Positions 34,974 to 47,185 of a DNA stretch of 64,000 nucleotides are shown piece by piece. The stretch's first letter is position 1; every line of letters begins with the position of its first letter. This DNA comes from Nymphaea colorata (lineage: Eukaryota > Streptophyta > Magnoliopsida > Nymphaeales > Nymphaeaceae). Under the pieces are notes generated by a model. It saw only the letters and a list, made by a program, of their open reading frames with translations, was not told the DNA's origin and ran no database searches. The position numbers were made by a program, and so were the translations under genes. The stretch lies in NCBI RefSeq assembly GCF_008831285.2, contig NC_045145.1, positions 24,986,802-25,050,801 on the forward strand, read 5' to 3'.

Positions 34974-37900
34974 TCAGAAGCAAAAGCAGATCCCTTGTTT
35001 TTCCAAATAAATGTAAAGGATTGGTTTATTTTTGTCATTCTTCCAAAGGGGAAGCCTTCCGTCGGATCGTTTTAAGCCTAGCAACCATCGATGACCATCG
35101 ATGACATCTGAAATTGCAACCGGAAATGCTTCAGCCACCCATTGCCTCAAAGTAAAGTCTCCATCAAAACATTCGTTTGTTGGCTTTCTTCTGGTAAACA
35201 CCTCAAGCAGAAGAATCCCATAGCTGTAGACATCTGCTTTGGTTGTCACCTTTCCAGTGGCCCCGAATTCTAATTCATCCACTCAACAAGGTCAGACATG
35301 ATCATGGCAATATAAGTAGACAATGCACATTGTCGTTAATGAGATGGTTTCAGAAACAAAGAAAGCAGTGCAAAAAATTAGGACTAATTATTTTATTTTG
35401 ATTTATGGTGTACATGAAACTCTATTTTTCGTTTCCCTAAATTTATAAGGTGGCAGTGAAATTTTACTAAAGAAAGAAACATACTCAAAAGGGAAACTTG
35501 CTGGCATTAGTGTATGTGTGTGAATAATTAGGTTTAATATTCACCATCATAGTTGGATTCAGACTCATATTCAAATGCAAAATTGCATAGTCATCATCCC
35601 CATTAATTTCACTTATTAATCTGATTTTTCTCTTTTTTCATAATAACATCCAAGTAATCAGTTGCCAACGGGTTGGTAGTCTCAAATTAAAGCTTGACAT
35701 ACAAAAATTATGGAATACAGATGTTGATAGAACTTCCCTTCCATGGTAAGCAGGAATTTATGATAGGACTAAGAGTTGGTACCTGGCGCAATGTATCCGG
35801 TGGTTCCAAGGGTGCTTGTAAGAGTTCAAGATTTGTGACCAACTAGCATCTTTGCAATGTCAAAGTCACCAACATGTGCTGTCATGTTCTCATCTAGAAG
35901 CACATTACTTGGCTTTAGATCACAATGAACTATAGTCTCCCAACAACCATGGTGAAGATATTCTAGAGCACATGCAACGTCAATCATGATATCCAATCTT
36001 TGGAAGAGACTCAAGTGATGGCCACCTGAATGTAGACAGACTTCTGGGCTCCCAAGGGCATGTATTGGAAGGCTAAAACCTTGAAATCTGCACTTGAGCA
36101 AGATGTGATGACTCTAAGAAGGTTTCAATGTCTAATTTGACACATCACATTGCATTCAAAACTTTTTTATGCTCCATCAGAAAACAAGTTTAGGACCTTA
36201 ACAGCCACCGTTGTTCCATCCATTAAAATTCCTTTATACACTGAACCAAAGCTTCCACTCCCCTGAAAATTTGCATCCCTGAAATTGTTTGTCGCTTGAG
36301 ATAACATTCTGTATGTGATCACTGGGAGGGCAATTCCACGAAGTCTTTCAACCTCCTGATCATGTTTCAACAAACCCCCTCTTTCTATATTTTGTGACAA
36401 CAATGATTATCCAAACAATGAGTACAAGTGCAAAGCCCCCACTTGCTAAAAAAATATCAACTCTGAGCATGTTGACATTATTGTGCTTCTTCACTCCATC
36501 TGAACATACTGGCACATGGAATTTGGGAGCTATGCATAGTGCATAGTTCCCTAGGAAGGAGCCGGCAGAAAGGTCTGCAAACTTTCCACCACTTGGAATC
36601 TCTCCGTCCAATTGATTGAAGGAGAAGTCCAAGACCTGGATGTGTTGAAGTTTCTCCAATGATTTTGGTATCTCACCGGAAAGCTTGTTATGGGAAAGGT
36701 CAACAATGTCAAGGTTTAGCATGTGATTAAGTTGTTCAGGAATGTGACCATTAAATGTGTTGCGAGAGAGATTCAAATACTCTAGCATTTGGAGCTTTGA
36801 TAATGATGCAGGCAACTCTCCACTCAGCTTGTTTGCAGAGATATCTATGTAGCTCATCATGACAAAATCGTCGAGACGCAAAGGCAGGTGACCAGTGAAG
36901 GACTTGTCCTGCAAGTATAGCTTCTGCAATTCCTTCAACTCACAAAGACCAGACGGTAGTGTTGATGACAAATTGTTTGAGCTTAGATCCAGCCATCGCA
37001 AACTAGTGAGATTGTTTATAGAGCTTGAAATTGACCCAATTAGCATGTTGTATCCAATAACAAATGCAAACATGCGGACCGACTGGTTGATTGATAGTGG
37101 GATTAGGCCTTCTAATGCATTGCCAGAAAGAACTAACGCCCGTAACCTGTTCATTGATCCTATATTTGGTGGAATGAGCCCTATTAACTTGGTCAAGTTG
37201 GCCAGAGCTAATGGGATAGGTAAAGTCTCGACAAGGTGGTCATCAGGTTTCCAACAGAGGTAGGAAGAATGCCATTCAAAAGGATTTTATTTAGATAAAC
37301 TTCCTCTAGCAGTCGATAGTTGGTGAAGGATGTGAGAATGGAGAGCTCACGGTTGCCAGGGACATTGGTCAACATATTTCCCCACAGGCCAAGGTATGTG
37401 AGTTGTGACAGACTACCTAGTTCTAATGGTATCGGACCACTAAAGTTATTTCTTTCTGCAGTAAAAACTTGAAGTCTTGTAGCATTAGAAAGAGAAGCCG
37501 GGAGAGGGCCATCAAAATTGTTTACACCCATATAGAGTTGTTGAAGATTCGGCAGGAAGCGGCCAGCATCTTTTGGGAGATGCCCTGTTAGTTGATTGTA
37601 CGTGAAATCCAAAATTTGAAGAGCAGATAGGTTAAACAAGCTGTCAGGCAATGTACTAGTGGGATTGTTCATTTCCATGTTAAAGCCTATCAAGTGGGTT
37701 AGGAACTCTAGAGGAATGTTTCCCTGTATCTGATTTTCACTGATAGTAAACACCAATAGTTTTGTGAGATTAGTCAAAGCAACTGGAATCGTGCCAGTGA
37801 GCCCATTACCACGAATGTGTAGGAGATTGAGTTCTGAAAAACTGCCTAGAAACTTTGGGATGCTGCCATAGAATTGGTTATCTTGTGCTAATAGTATTTG

Positions 37901-38372
37901 GAGACCACGACAATGGTCAGTGTTTGTGGGATCAACCCCTCAAAATTGTTTTCATTTATAGAAAATTTTTCTAGCAGAGAAAGGCGACTAAAATCAATGA
38001 GAAGGTGACCATGGAAATTGTCATTCAAGAGATCAAGAACTTGTAAGAAGGAGAGATTGCTGATGTATGGGGAGAGAGTACCTTCAAGTGCCTTTTCGGA
38101 GAGGTTCAGAGCAACTACCCTTTGTGAACCACGACTGCATGAAACTCCATTCCAGTCGCAGAAAGAGATGTTGGAATTCCAATTTGATAACACTTTATAA
38201 GGGTCTTTAGTGACGAGGGATTTGAAACACAGGAACGTGAATTGATCAGTCACGTTGCTCAAAGAAACTGGGGCTGAGGACAACTCCCTTTGGCCAAGAA
38301 CCACAACCAAGGTGAAGGAGGAGAGACAGAAAGGAAGATGAGAAGCTGAGGTGACCAACCGGTGGCCGCCAT
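34974..38372 (-). pseudogene. LRR-XII receptor-like kinase pseudogene C
   Basis: Start ATG at 38372 reads MAATGWSPQ. A 1-nt deletion in the signal peptide, relative to A, shifts frame before SSFTLVVVLGQ. The LRR cap (ISFCDWNGVSCSRG) and the fullest LRR array follow, with frame changes near 37.9 and 37.2 kb. FLGNYALCIAPKFHVPVC and a membrane helix (VLIVWIIIVV) lie near 36.5 kb. Kinase motifs: glycine loop GSGSFGSVYKG, DGTTVAVKVLNL, catalytic [13 protein letters not shown] (non-RD). The metal-binding DFG is changed to DFD at 35859-35867. Donor 35783 (GCCAG before GTACC) and acceptor 35270-35271 (ATTAG) give a 513-bp intron and restore APEFG. The last exon encodes TTKADVYSYGILLLEVFTRR and then leaves homology after DVIDGH near 35090, so the C-terminal lobe is truncated. 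Frameshifts near 36.40 and 36.13 kb also break the kinase. Confidence 0.9.
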
Positions 38373-39110
38373 GCCTGTCCAATTTTCTATGCAGAAGATG
38401 CATGAACAGGAATCAAGGTCTTCAATTTATGTATAGATTGTCTCCTAGAAATTTTTGTCATTGTCTTTTTCAATTTGTAGAAGTCTCAGGTCTACAACTT
38501 TGGATCACATTACTTCACATTTCCAAATCATGCAGCACCACTGATGGTTACATCATTGAGAAATTCTTCTTATCCCATAAGTTCGATTTCCCTTTACTAC
38601 TTCTCAACCCTATTCAATCACAAATCGAATTTGCAGGTACAATTTCCACTTTTTAAATGGTGAGGTTTTTCTATCATATAATACGGTGAGCTTGAAAAAA
38701 AGGGCAAAATATAGTAAATTTCAAAAAAATGAAAAAAGTTAATAAATAAGAGAAATAAGATAAATATACCAATGAAATTAAGAATCGTCCACTCGTAGCT
38801 GATCTGTACAATGTCCCAATGAGACTATGATGGGTAGCTGCCTTGAACGTCTATTGGTCAAAACAGGATAGGAAATGGTTGATATAAATGGATTCTACAT
38901 ACTCGGGGTGCCTAACAATGTTATCACCATGAAGAGCTATCAATTAAGGTCCTTTTATAGATTCTCTTCTAGACAAATTCACCTTTTTTGTTTAATTCAA
39001 TTTGTTTGGAAGAGTCAAGTCTACTGCCGTCAATCAATCGCAAAGGTTGTCAACAATATTACACTGAGATTACCCTATGTTAAAAAAATTATAATTTTTA
39101 AATTTTTTTA
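38373..39110 (-). promoter_or_regulatory. Conserved 5' flank of the RLK genes (copy C) and further upstream module
   Basis: The first 290 bp match the flanks of RLK A and B. The part from about 38870 (GGTTGATATAAATGGATTC, GATTCTCTTCTAGACAAATT) recurs without an adjacent RLK coding region at 44930 and 50395. Regulatory role is inferred from position only. Confidence 0.4.
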
Positions 39111-39324
39111 AAACTTTTCTGATTTAATTTTTTATATAAGAAAAACAGTAAATAGGCAGAAATGGATCAGCGGGAGTTTTAAAAAATAAATGTTATTATT
39201 TGATGAGAAATTTATGAAATGCTTTTTAAATATTAAAGTAAATTTTGAATCTAAAAAAAAAATCTTAGCTTCACCATATGTACGTTGGTGAATGGTTTTT
39301 TAATTGACCAATTGGTATTGGGTC

Positions 39325-39644
39325 TTGAATAAGGTTGCACATGAGGAGATGAGCTCAGAGTAGGGCTAGCTCAAGCTTGAGTTCACTCAGAAAACTCGAG
39401 TTGAGCTCAATAAAACAAGCTTGAGCTGAACTCAACAATACAACATCGAGCTCAAACTCAACTCGTTTAACTCATTTATGTGAAGAATGTTTCTTTTTAT
39501 TTTTTAACTCATTCGTTTATAGTTGAGCTAACTCGAGTTCTTACAACTCAAACTCAACTGGCATAACATTTTTAGTATACACTTGAACTCGAGCTCAAGT
39601 TTATGAGTGGTTTTTAAGCTGGCTCGACTCATTGTGCAGTTTTT
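39325..39644. repeat. CTCGAG-rich repeat (family R3), host of the plastid insertion
   Basis: GAGCTCAAACTCAACTCG and AACTCGAGCTCAAG words. The plastid DNA begins at its right edge, and CTCGAG-type words (ACTCGAGTGG, ACTCGTGACTC) resume at about 40420. Confidence 0.55.
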
Positions 39645-40029
39645 TTTCGAGTGTTTTATTAATGGGTTCAAAAAAGAAAGGTTTTTTTCGGGGAGAGCCA
39701 AAGGGGACTTCTGTTTCCATCCCCCAGATCGTTAAAAAACAGAAATTTTTTTGTTTTTTTCTTAGATCCTTATGATGGGATCGTAGCTTTTTTCTATGCC
39801 AAGGTTTCAGAGAGAAAGGAAATAGGATTTTTATCTGAATACCGTCTGTTAACCAATCTTTTGGAAATTCTGTTTCCGATAATTGAACACCATTATATGT
39901 GCATTTGACATGCATTTCCCTACTCCATTCGGTCAAATCTTCATACCACTCAGGGAATTGAAATAATAACATACGACCAATATTTTTAACTATTATCAAT
40001 GAAGGTAATATGATGTATTTTCGAAGAAT
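39645..40029 (-). pseudogene. ycf1: Nuclear plastid-DNA insertion: ycf1 (TIC214) fragment
   Basis: The minus strand reads [20 protein letters not shown], then [20 protein letters not shown] and [20 protein letters not shown]. These match the plastid ycf1 product, a large protein of the chloroplast inner-envelope protein-import complex. Only about 125 codons of a gene that normally exceeds 1,700 codons are present. The frame is open throughout, which suggests a fairly recent transfer. It has no start of its own and cannot be expressed as Ycf1. Plastid gene fragments in nuclear repeats are common in plants; the fusion to rpoC2 next door is the notable point. Confidence 0.9.
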
Positions 40030-40049
40030 CGAGTGGGTTACTAATATGG

Positions 40050-40418
40050 GTGGACCTGAGATGCATTTCCTCTAGCTCCAGAATAGGACATTATATGAAC
40101 TGGATTTGAAGGATCAGTCATCTTAAAATTAAGATTCATTTCTTGTCTCAAATATTCACTTGTGGCATACCATATCTCGATTGATTGACGTAATTTTTCT
40201 ACCGCATGTACATTCCCATAATGATGGTGCTTTTCCAAAATCAAACTTTGTTGTTCAGCATCTTGGACTAACCATCTCTTAGAAGGTGTTGTTAAAAGAT
40301 CATCAATTCCTAATGAAATGGATGTAGCGGTGGCTTGCTGAAAACCCAGAGTTTTTACTTGATCCAGAATGTGTGATGTATAGGCTATTCCGAAATGATC
40401 TATTAATCTGCGCCATAA
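40050..40418 (-). pseudogene. rpoC2: Nuclear plastid-DNA insertion: rpoC2 fragment (plastid RNA polymerase beta'')
   Basis: The minus strand, open from about 40418, reads [60 protein letters not shown] and [20 protein letters not shown]. This is the N-terminal region of the beta'' subunit of the plastid-encoded RNA polymerase, lacking its first 20 or so residues and everything after GNASQVH. About 123 codons show no stop. Compared with the usual plastid sequence I see a few replacements (for example TTPSKRW where IPSKGW is common), again pointing to modest age. It is joined through about 20 bp to the ycf1 fragment in the same orientation. Confidence 0.92.
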
Positions 40419-40439
40419 ACTCGAGTGGTAAATAACGAC

Positions 40440-41090
40440 TCGTGACTCAGGGAGACTACAGTGAAACTTGACTTGAAGGTCAAGAAAATGATTGAGCTTG
40501 ACCCCAACTTAACCCAGTCTCAGACACCAGATAGGCAGTCAACAAGCCAACAACTGGCACCCCAAAGAATGATGTTTGGCCGGATGGCACTCAGAAGAAC
40601 TAAGCACCGAACATTTGTGTGGTCAATGGGGCAAGACTTAGCGACTCAAACCTAAATAATGTCAATGTCAAGTGGAACATGGAGACAATTTCCTTAAGAT
40701 CACATCAATGGACATTTCCTATTGGTAGGTGTTCTTATTTCCACATCAAGCACCTTGCTTGGCATGGAAGATCACATCAATGAGTCTCTTTCTTAGCAGC
40801 CCTCACTGTAGCAACAAATATATTTCCAATATCTTGTTCTCTTCTTGTCACATTTTGACTTCATTTTTCTTTTTAAACGGCATGATCGAAGTTGGGTACA
40901 GTGAACAAGTTTTCTATTCTTAATTAATTTTTACATTCCTCAATTCGTTTTTCTCAAAAATTGATTTTTTTTTATTTGCACATAAATCACATAGGCTATT
41001 TGTTATTGAAAATTTTTTACACAAGCCAAATTGATTTGTTTTTTTAATTACCAACAGGTAAGCTTACAATAATTGCCCAGTATTGGCTTT
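40440..41090. other. Gene-free stretch with RLK-upstream module
   Basis: 40690-40920 carries the module also seen at 33.2, 45.2 and 50.6 kb (TTATTTCCACATCA, TTTCCAATATC, AACGGCATGATCGAAGTTGG). No gene is supported. Confidence 0.5.
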
Positions 41091-41139
41091 GCCCTGCACT
41101 CCCGATGAGGCCTTTTGCTCCGCTTGATGTTAAATCAGA

Positions 41140-41500
41140 TATCCACCCAGACGGTTAAAAAAAAAAACAGATGAGCAGAAAAATAATATTTAATTAAGAA
41201 ATTAGACCATATTCAGATTTAAAAAATGACATTCGATCAGATTCAGATTCATATATACATAAATATCTGATCAGATTCAAATTCAGACTTGGGTCAAATT
41301 TAGTTTCAAATAACAATCCTACATTCAATGCTCTTGCATTTTAAAAATCGTTTGGATTGGGTTCCAAATTCTGTTTCAGATACAGACCTATGTAAAAATC
41401 AAATTCAGACTGGATTGAGATTTTGAAATCTGATTTGGGATGAAAAATTTGAATATGAATTTTTCTCATTGGTATTTGAATCTGAATTCAAATCCGAGGA
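41140..41500. repeat. GATATCCG-rich repeat, copy f (family R1)
   Basis: CAGATATCCACCCAGACGG start and GATTCAGATTCATATATACA core. Its paralogue is at 49535-49895. Confidence 0.6.
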
Positions 41501-41904
41501 CATCGCCTGGTTCAATTTCATAATCTTTAGCAAATTCCACTAGAATAAGCTAAACTTATCCATGCCAGAGAGAACAAAACAAATCTTCTTTTCATTTTTA
41601 AAATTGTATTTAATTTTTTTAAATGCAAAAAATTGTCGGGCCTACCGGTCCTTGCCCGTTAGGTTGTTGGGCTCTACCCCGCTCGTCATGTCTGGGCCTG
41701 TCAAGCCAGCTACAGTGCCTAGACATGGGTTTGAGGTGGGTCGGGTTTGGGTAACCTCTCTTTGCAGTGGGTCTCTCCTGCTCACCAAGAAAATAAGTTT
41801 TATTCTGAAATTATTGAATGGTGAAACTGGTTAATATCCCCTGACAAATGGTCTCGCTAGGCCAACTTCATGCATTTGATTTCGATGCAAGTTTGCTGGG
41901 AAAT

Positions 41905-44900
41905 ATGGCTCGGTTGGGCTAGAAAGACCGAACCAATGAAGTCCTACCTTCCCAAGATCTTCTTGAGGGCTAATCTAAAAACCAAAAATCCTAACAAATC
42001 AAATACAAGAGTCTACCCGGCCGGACAGGACCCCGGCGCAAACCCGGTAGGACGGTAAGTACAAGTGCGGGTAACCCTTTCCCAAAATCCTAACTACAGC
42101 CAACCTAATACAAGAAACTAAAATGGGACAAGAGGCCTTACAAAGCGCGAGCGGTACAAAGGTTAAACCTCTCACAACTCACTCACAAACCATGCAAACC
42201 ACAACTATCGTCCAAACCACGCCCGTGCTCGAGTAGGTCGGTCTTGTCCTTAGTGGTCGTGTCTTTGGCAAAGGTGCCACCGAGGTACCACAATGGGGAC
42301 AGGGACAGAGCCCGGGCTAAAGTAATAAAGGAAGCAAACTAATATGCTACCTAAGAACAAAAAGCAAAACACCCTTCCCGTTCTACAAAGGGGGGAATGG
42401 AGACCAATACCGGCCAAGGAAGAACCTTGGCGTAGCCGGATAAGTGACCACGGGATGAGAACCAAGTCCCGGGTATTGCAGCTCACGGTACAAGAAGTCC
42501 AGCTGGGGAGTGCCTCCACGTAGCGCCTGCGCGAGTGTTGATTGCCGGCGAGGAGGGCACATGAGTCGGCAGCCGCCTGCTGCCTTGCGCCGAGAGATGG
42601 CGACCGCCTGTCGCCGCTGCCGCTGCCTAGGTTGCCGTGGGAGTGACGAGGGGGGCTGAAGCCGGAAGCGGCGACGCCTACCTGCCTGCCTTCGGGTGTG
42701 GCTCGGCCACGCGCGACGAGAGATGCCGACGGAAGAGGGGAAGGCCGGGGACGAGGGTCGGGGAAGCTAGCGAGAAGACTAGCGTAGCCGGTGTGACCTA
42801 GTCCTAGCTAAGGCTCGGGTGGGATAGGTGTGACAGGGCTCTATAGGTAGGTCGGTCTAGTCAAGGGAGGTTGGGGATGGGGTAGGCCGAGGTAAAGCGT
42901 GTCTTAGGTGCGGAAGAGGGGTTGCTAATTACAAGGTGGGTCTGATTGGCTAGGCTTAGGTTGAGCCTATGCTCGGAGAAGGTGGTCCAAGTTGACCAAA
43001 TGCGGAAGGGGTTAAACTAAGTAGGTGGTTGACTAATTGGACCGAGTATAGTGGGTCCGGGTGAAGTTGGTCAGGTGGGTCCCGCGAGGTAAGCTCGGGG
43101 CGTCTAGGGTTTGGCTTAAAAGGGAAGGGGATAGGCAGCGGCCAATGGTTACCTAATTTGGCTAAGTGAGGCTAAGAATACTGGCTTAGGATAGGGCCGA
43201 GATCAAGGGGGTTTCCTAAGGTGGAGGCGGCGCGTGAGGGACCTAGGTAGGTGAGGGTGTGACTTGGCAGGTCGTGCCAAGGGTGTGCGCCGGATTCTTG
43301 CCACGTGGCAAGATCTACGGTTGTGATAGAGGTCGCTAGAGGAGAGTCTAGCGATAAGGAAGAGATGATCTCTTCTTTCCTAAAGATTAGGAGAAGGGAT
43401 CGCCCGAGATCGAGAGGATTCGGGCGCGGGCCAAATGCGGGCCTCAATCTCTCTCGTAGCTTTGGATGGCGACACGTGGTAGTGATGGGAGGCTGAGTGA
43501 GGCTGTGAAATTGGACAGAGATTGAACGAGATCGGGATCGAGACAAACGTGGAAGGATGGGTGTGACGCGCTAGGACTTTCCTAAGAGGAGGAGGGAAAA
43601 CACGTGAAGGGGAGAAGCAAATCCCCGTGGAGCTGGCGTGGCTGCCACGTGGAGACGCGTGGGACCTGGCTGGACGCGTGGAGAGTGAACTGGCTGAGGA
43701 CGTGGCAGGGAGGAGACTCGGGATTGCGACACTAGGCAAGATGGAGGGCTGAGGCAGGTTGGCGATTTGGGTTGACAAAAGGTAGAAGCTACGAAATAGG
43801 AAACCAAATGCGGTGACTAAGGCTTTCCTAAAAACTTGGAGCACGAGATCCAAGGCTGATCTCGCTAGGGACTCATGGGGCTAGCTAGGACACGAACTTG
43901 GGAAGGTAGCTGAATGGATGACACGTGTGGAAATCGACGACCAAGGGGGAAAGGAGCTGAATTTACCCGGATTAGGCTGGCGACCAAGGGAGGGAGGCTC
44001 CACTGCCCGCCGGCGGCTAGGGTTGCGATCCTTGTCCAAATGTCCACGTTGCCCTTATCTGATTGGTTTGAAACTTCAGGGAAGGAAGGGCTGAAATGTC
44101 CTTTACCACCGGAAGTAATGGAGGTCGCCGGTAGTTGCAGCGGTGACCGGAGTTATGCAGTTTTCCGGTGAGATGCTGGAGTTGTCTTTTAGCCGTCCAA
44201 ATGCACCCGATTTTGGATATTTTGTTCTATTTTCTTGGGTGATTCCACTGGACTGACTTTCAGAACCAGATCACGGCCAGGGTGGTATTTCCCTTCGCTT
44301 TTATGCTGCTGGACCGAGAAGTAATGGGGAAGAGACCGAGCTGATTTTTACCGATTTTGAAGGTTCTTCCTCCGTTAAAACTTGACGAAACTTGGCTAGA
44401 TTAAGCCTAAAGATTGGCGAGTCTCTCCAAGACGTGTAAGAGACGAACTAAGGTAGATTTCACTGAAGATCTCAAGCCCTACTCTCAGGGTATGCCGAGG
44501 GAAGAACTTGGACACCCGGGAGAACTCTTCTCTAGATCATTCCCCATGCAACTCTTGTAGAAAACTAGATTCTCTAAAGACTAACCTGTTTGCCGTCGAC
44601 TGTTGAAGTCGATGGAACCCAACGCTTCAACCTTCCCTTTGCAAGAGCCGGCCTCGCAACTCCTTCATGTTCAAGGAGAAGGCACTGAAACTTGATCTTA
44701 GAGTGCTCGGATGGGGAATCTAACCGTGGACAAGAGGAGGGATCGCTGCCGGTGGAGAGGATCCGCCTAAAGCCTTTCACCTTGTGCCTTTGCCTTCGAG
44801 GATGCCGGATCTTCAAGGTATTGATGGAGACAAGGAAGACGCCATGGGGTGAAGGGGAGGGAGAGGACGCACTACCGCTCGGAGAGAGGAGATGTGGGAG

Positions 44901-44911
44901 ACGATAGAACA
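41905..44911 (-). mobile_element. GC-rich insertion of about 3 kb, possibly a solo LTR or retroelement fragment
   Basis: The insertion interrupts copy 1 of the duplication; copy 2 has continuous sequence at 50330-50372. Base composition jumps to GC-rich. On the minus strand it runs from TGTTCTATCG to CCAACCGAGCCA, so it has TG...CA ends as LTRs do, but I find no matching 5-bp target duplication. There are no reverse transcriptase, integrase or gag motifs. The open frames (up to 157 codons, S/P/R-rich) look like by-products of GC richness. A long solo LTR fits best; an unrecognised gene fragment captured by a transposon is the alternative. Confidence 0.4.
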
Positions 44912-45444
44912 TTTGTTGGTTCAAAAGAGGATAGGAAACGGTTGATGTACATCGATTCTACATACTACTATCGTTTGATTGAGGTGCCAAGCAATCTCAT
45001 GGTCATGAACAATTAGCAACATCCTTTTGTAGATTCTCTTCTTCAAGGAAATTTCTCATTCATTTTTTGTTTAATTCAAATTGTTGTAAGACTCAAGTCT
45101 ACTGCTCTTTATAAGAAAGCAATATCGTTTGTTATTTCTACACTCACTGCCTCTGGCTTAGCTGTAACATCAATGGGACCTTTTCTAATTCAAAGGTCTA
45201 CTTATTTCCACATGACTACCTTGTTTGGCACGGAAGATTACAACAAGTATTTTCTTGCAGCCATTACCATAACAATATATTTCCAATATAACGTTCTCTT
45301 TTTGCCAAGTTTCTACTCTATCATTTTTTGTTTCTTCTTAAGCGGCCTGATGGAAGGAACTTGAGTACACTATCATCAATGCATTTTTTGCAATGTTTTT
45401 AGTGATACAAAATAAAAGAAAGACATCTATTGGCTATTTCAATT

Positions 45445-45480
<36 letters not shown>

Positions 45481-45481
45481 T
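45445..45481. repeat. (TA)n(GA)n compound microsatellite with AACCCGCTAGAACTGG flank
   Basis: The tract and its right flank up to CTCTCTTTATTTCATCTCACC match 17090-17180 and 55100-55200. It is a single-arm relative of the hairpin repeat. Confidence 0.8.
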
Positions 45482-46496
45482 GAGAGAAGACAACCCGCTA
45501 GAACTGGTAAAACCTATCACTCTCTTTATTTCATCTCACCTCCTCTTGGACGCCTCCTATACACTCTCACCTCCCTTTCTCTGTCTTTCTATGAGAGCAT
45601 TATTGAAGAGAGACCAAAAACAGTCAAAATCATTTACACCAAATTGATTTCTACCCTTTTTTTTTTTTCTTCTTCTTAAATGGCCTGATGGAACTTGAGT
45701 GCAACTGAGCTATATACATTACCAACGATCAGGTGATTGATGTTACCGGAATCGGCTGGATTGAACCGATAAATCACTTCCAATAAATGCTTCCATTCGG
45801 TGGTCAACTCGACCTGCTGTTTCCTTATGCATTTCTTAATAGATATAAAAATATTTTTATTCTTAATTAGTTTTTGTATTCTTCCGTTCATTTTTCCATA
45901 AAATGGTTTTTTTTTGGCTGATTTGCATCTAAATCATTTACATTTTTTAATTGGCCAGTTCACCAAATTGGCAGCATACATTGTCGACTCGATTCAAAAC
46001 CAGTTCTTACATCACAGCCATCAGACCATGAGGCAGTCTTGAATGTCAGATTGCTTCAAAAATAAGGTAGGGAACATCTGGGCGTATGTTGTTTGTATTA
46101 GAATATATGGGGACTAGTTATCGGGTTGCGCATGAGGAGTTGAGCTCAAGTCGGCTCATATGTTGTTGGTTCAAGCTCGAGAAGAGCTGTACCGAGCTTG
46201 ACTGGTTCAAGCTCATTTACCAACTCTCCATTTGATCTGATTTCTCACTGCAAGTTCATAAATTACAAAAAAAAAAAGGTAAGATAGATAAAATTTGTAT
46301 TCATAATTAATTTTTATATAAATTCTAACATTCATTTTTCCAAAAATTGACAAAAAATATATATATAACATATATTTTTATATGTATTTCATTCCGTGCA
46401 TTGAGAACCAGAGTGCAGAGCTTCTTTTGCTGCCCCCTTTTTTCGGCCGTCACTCCTTCATTTGCTGCCCCCTTTTTCGACCGTCACTCCTTCAAT

Positions 46497-47185
46497 TAGG
46501 GCTGCACAATGAGTCGAGGCAACTCGGGCTCGACTCGAACTCGCTCGAGTAAACTCCACTCGAGCTCGACTCGTTTTTTATACGAGTCAAGCTCGAGCTT
46601 AAATATAAACTTGAGTATGTTAATGAGTCAAGTTCGGGTTAGTCGAACTCGACTCGGCTCAACTTTAATCTCATTTTTTATTTTGCGTTTTTAATTTTCC
46701 CATTTTTTTTCTTTCACCCACATGCAGCTTAATCTTTTTTTTTTAAATTTTCTAATTTTCCCTCCCTTTTTTTCCCTCTCTTCACCCTTTCAGCCACTTT
46801 TCTTTAAACCTCATTATTTTTATCCTACCATTTTTCTCTTTCCTCACGACTCATGTTCGTTTTTCCTTCCCTTTTTCTCTTTTCCCAACACGCTGCCTTT
46901 CCTCCTCCATATGTCGTCATTTCCTGCCTTTTTCTCTTTTCTCAACACGCTGCCTTTCCTTCTCCCCCACGTCATCAGTGACACTTTCACCCATGCATAG
47001 CCCTCAGTTGCAGCAAAAAAGGAAGGCATTACCGAGTTTAAACGAGCCGCTCGAGTCAAGCTCGAGCTCGAAGGCCGTCACTCGAGTCGAGCTCGAGCTG
47101 AAGATGTCAAGATCGTGTCGAGCTCGAGCTGACTAAACATGAGTCGAGCTGAGCTCGAGCTTGACTCGGCTCGTCTGCAGCCCTA
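46497..47185. mobile_element. hAT-type MITE, CTCGAG-rich (family R3), most complete copy
   Basis: Ends are TAGGGCTGCA and TGCAGCCCTA, perfect inverted repeats. Flanks are CCTTCAAT (46489-46496) and GCTTCAAT (47186-47193), an 8-bp target duplication with one mismatch, as expected of hAT elements. The outer thirds consist of CTCGAGCTCGACTCG words. The centre is pyrimidine-rich and includes a tandem pair of about 65 bp containing CAACACGCTGCCTTTCC. No transposase is encoded. Confidence 0.85.

Noticed and set aside
39645-40418. Window derived from a plastid genome
   Set aside because: Only 0.8 kb is plastid-like, from two distant plastid regions, and it is embedded in nuclear repeats.
43380-43853. 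157-codon minus-strand open frame
   Set aside because: GC-rich sequence keeps several frames open at once; the peptide is S/P/R-rich with no domain, and the copy without the insertion lacks it.
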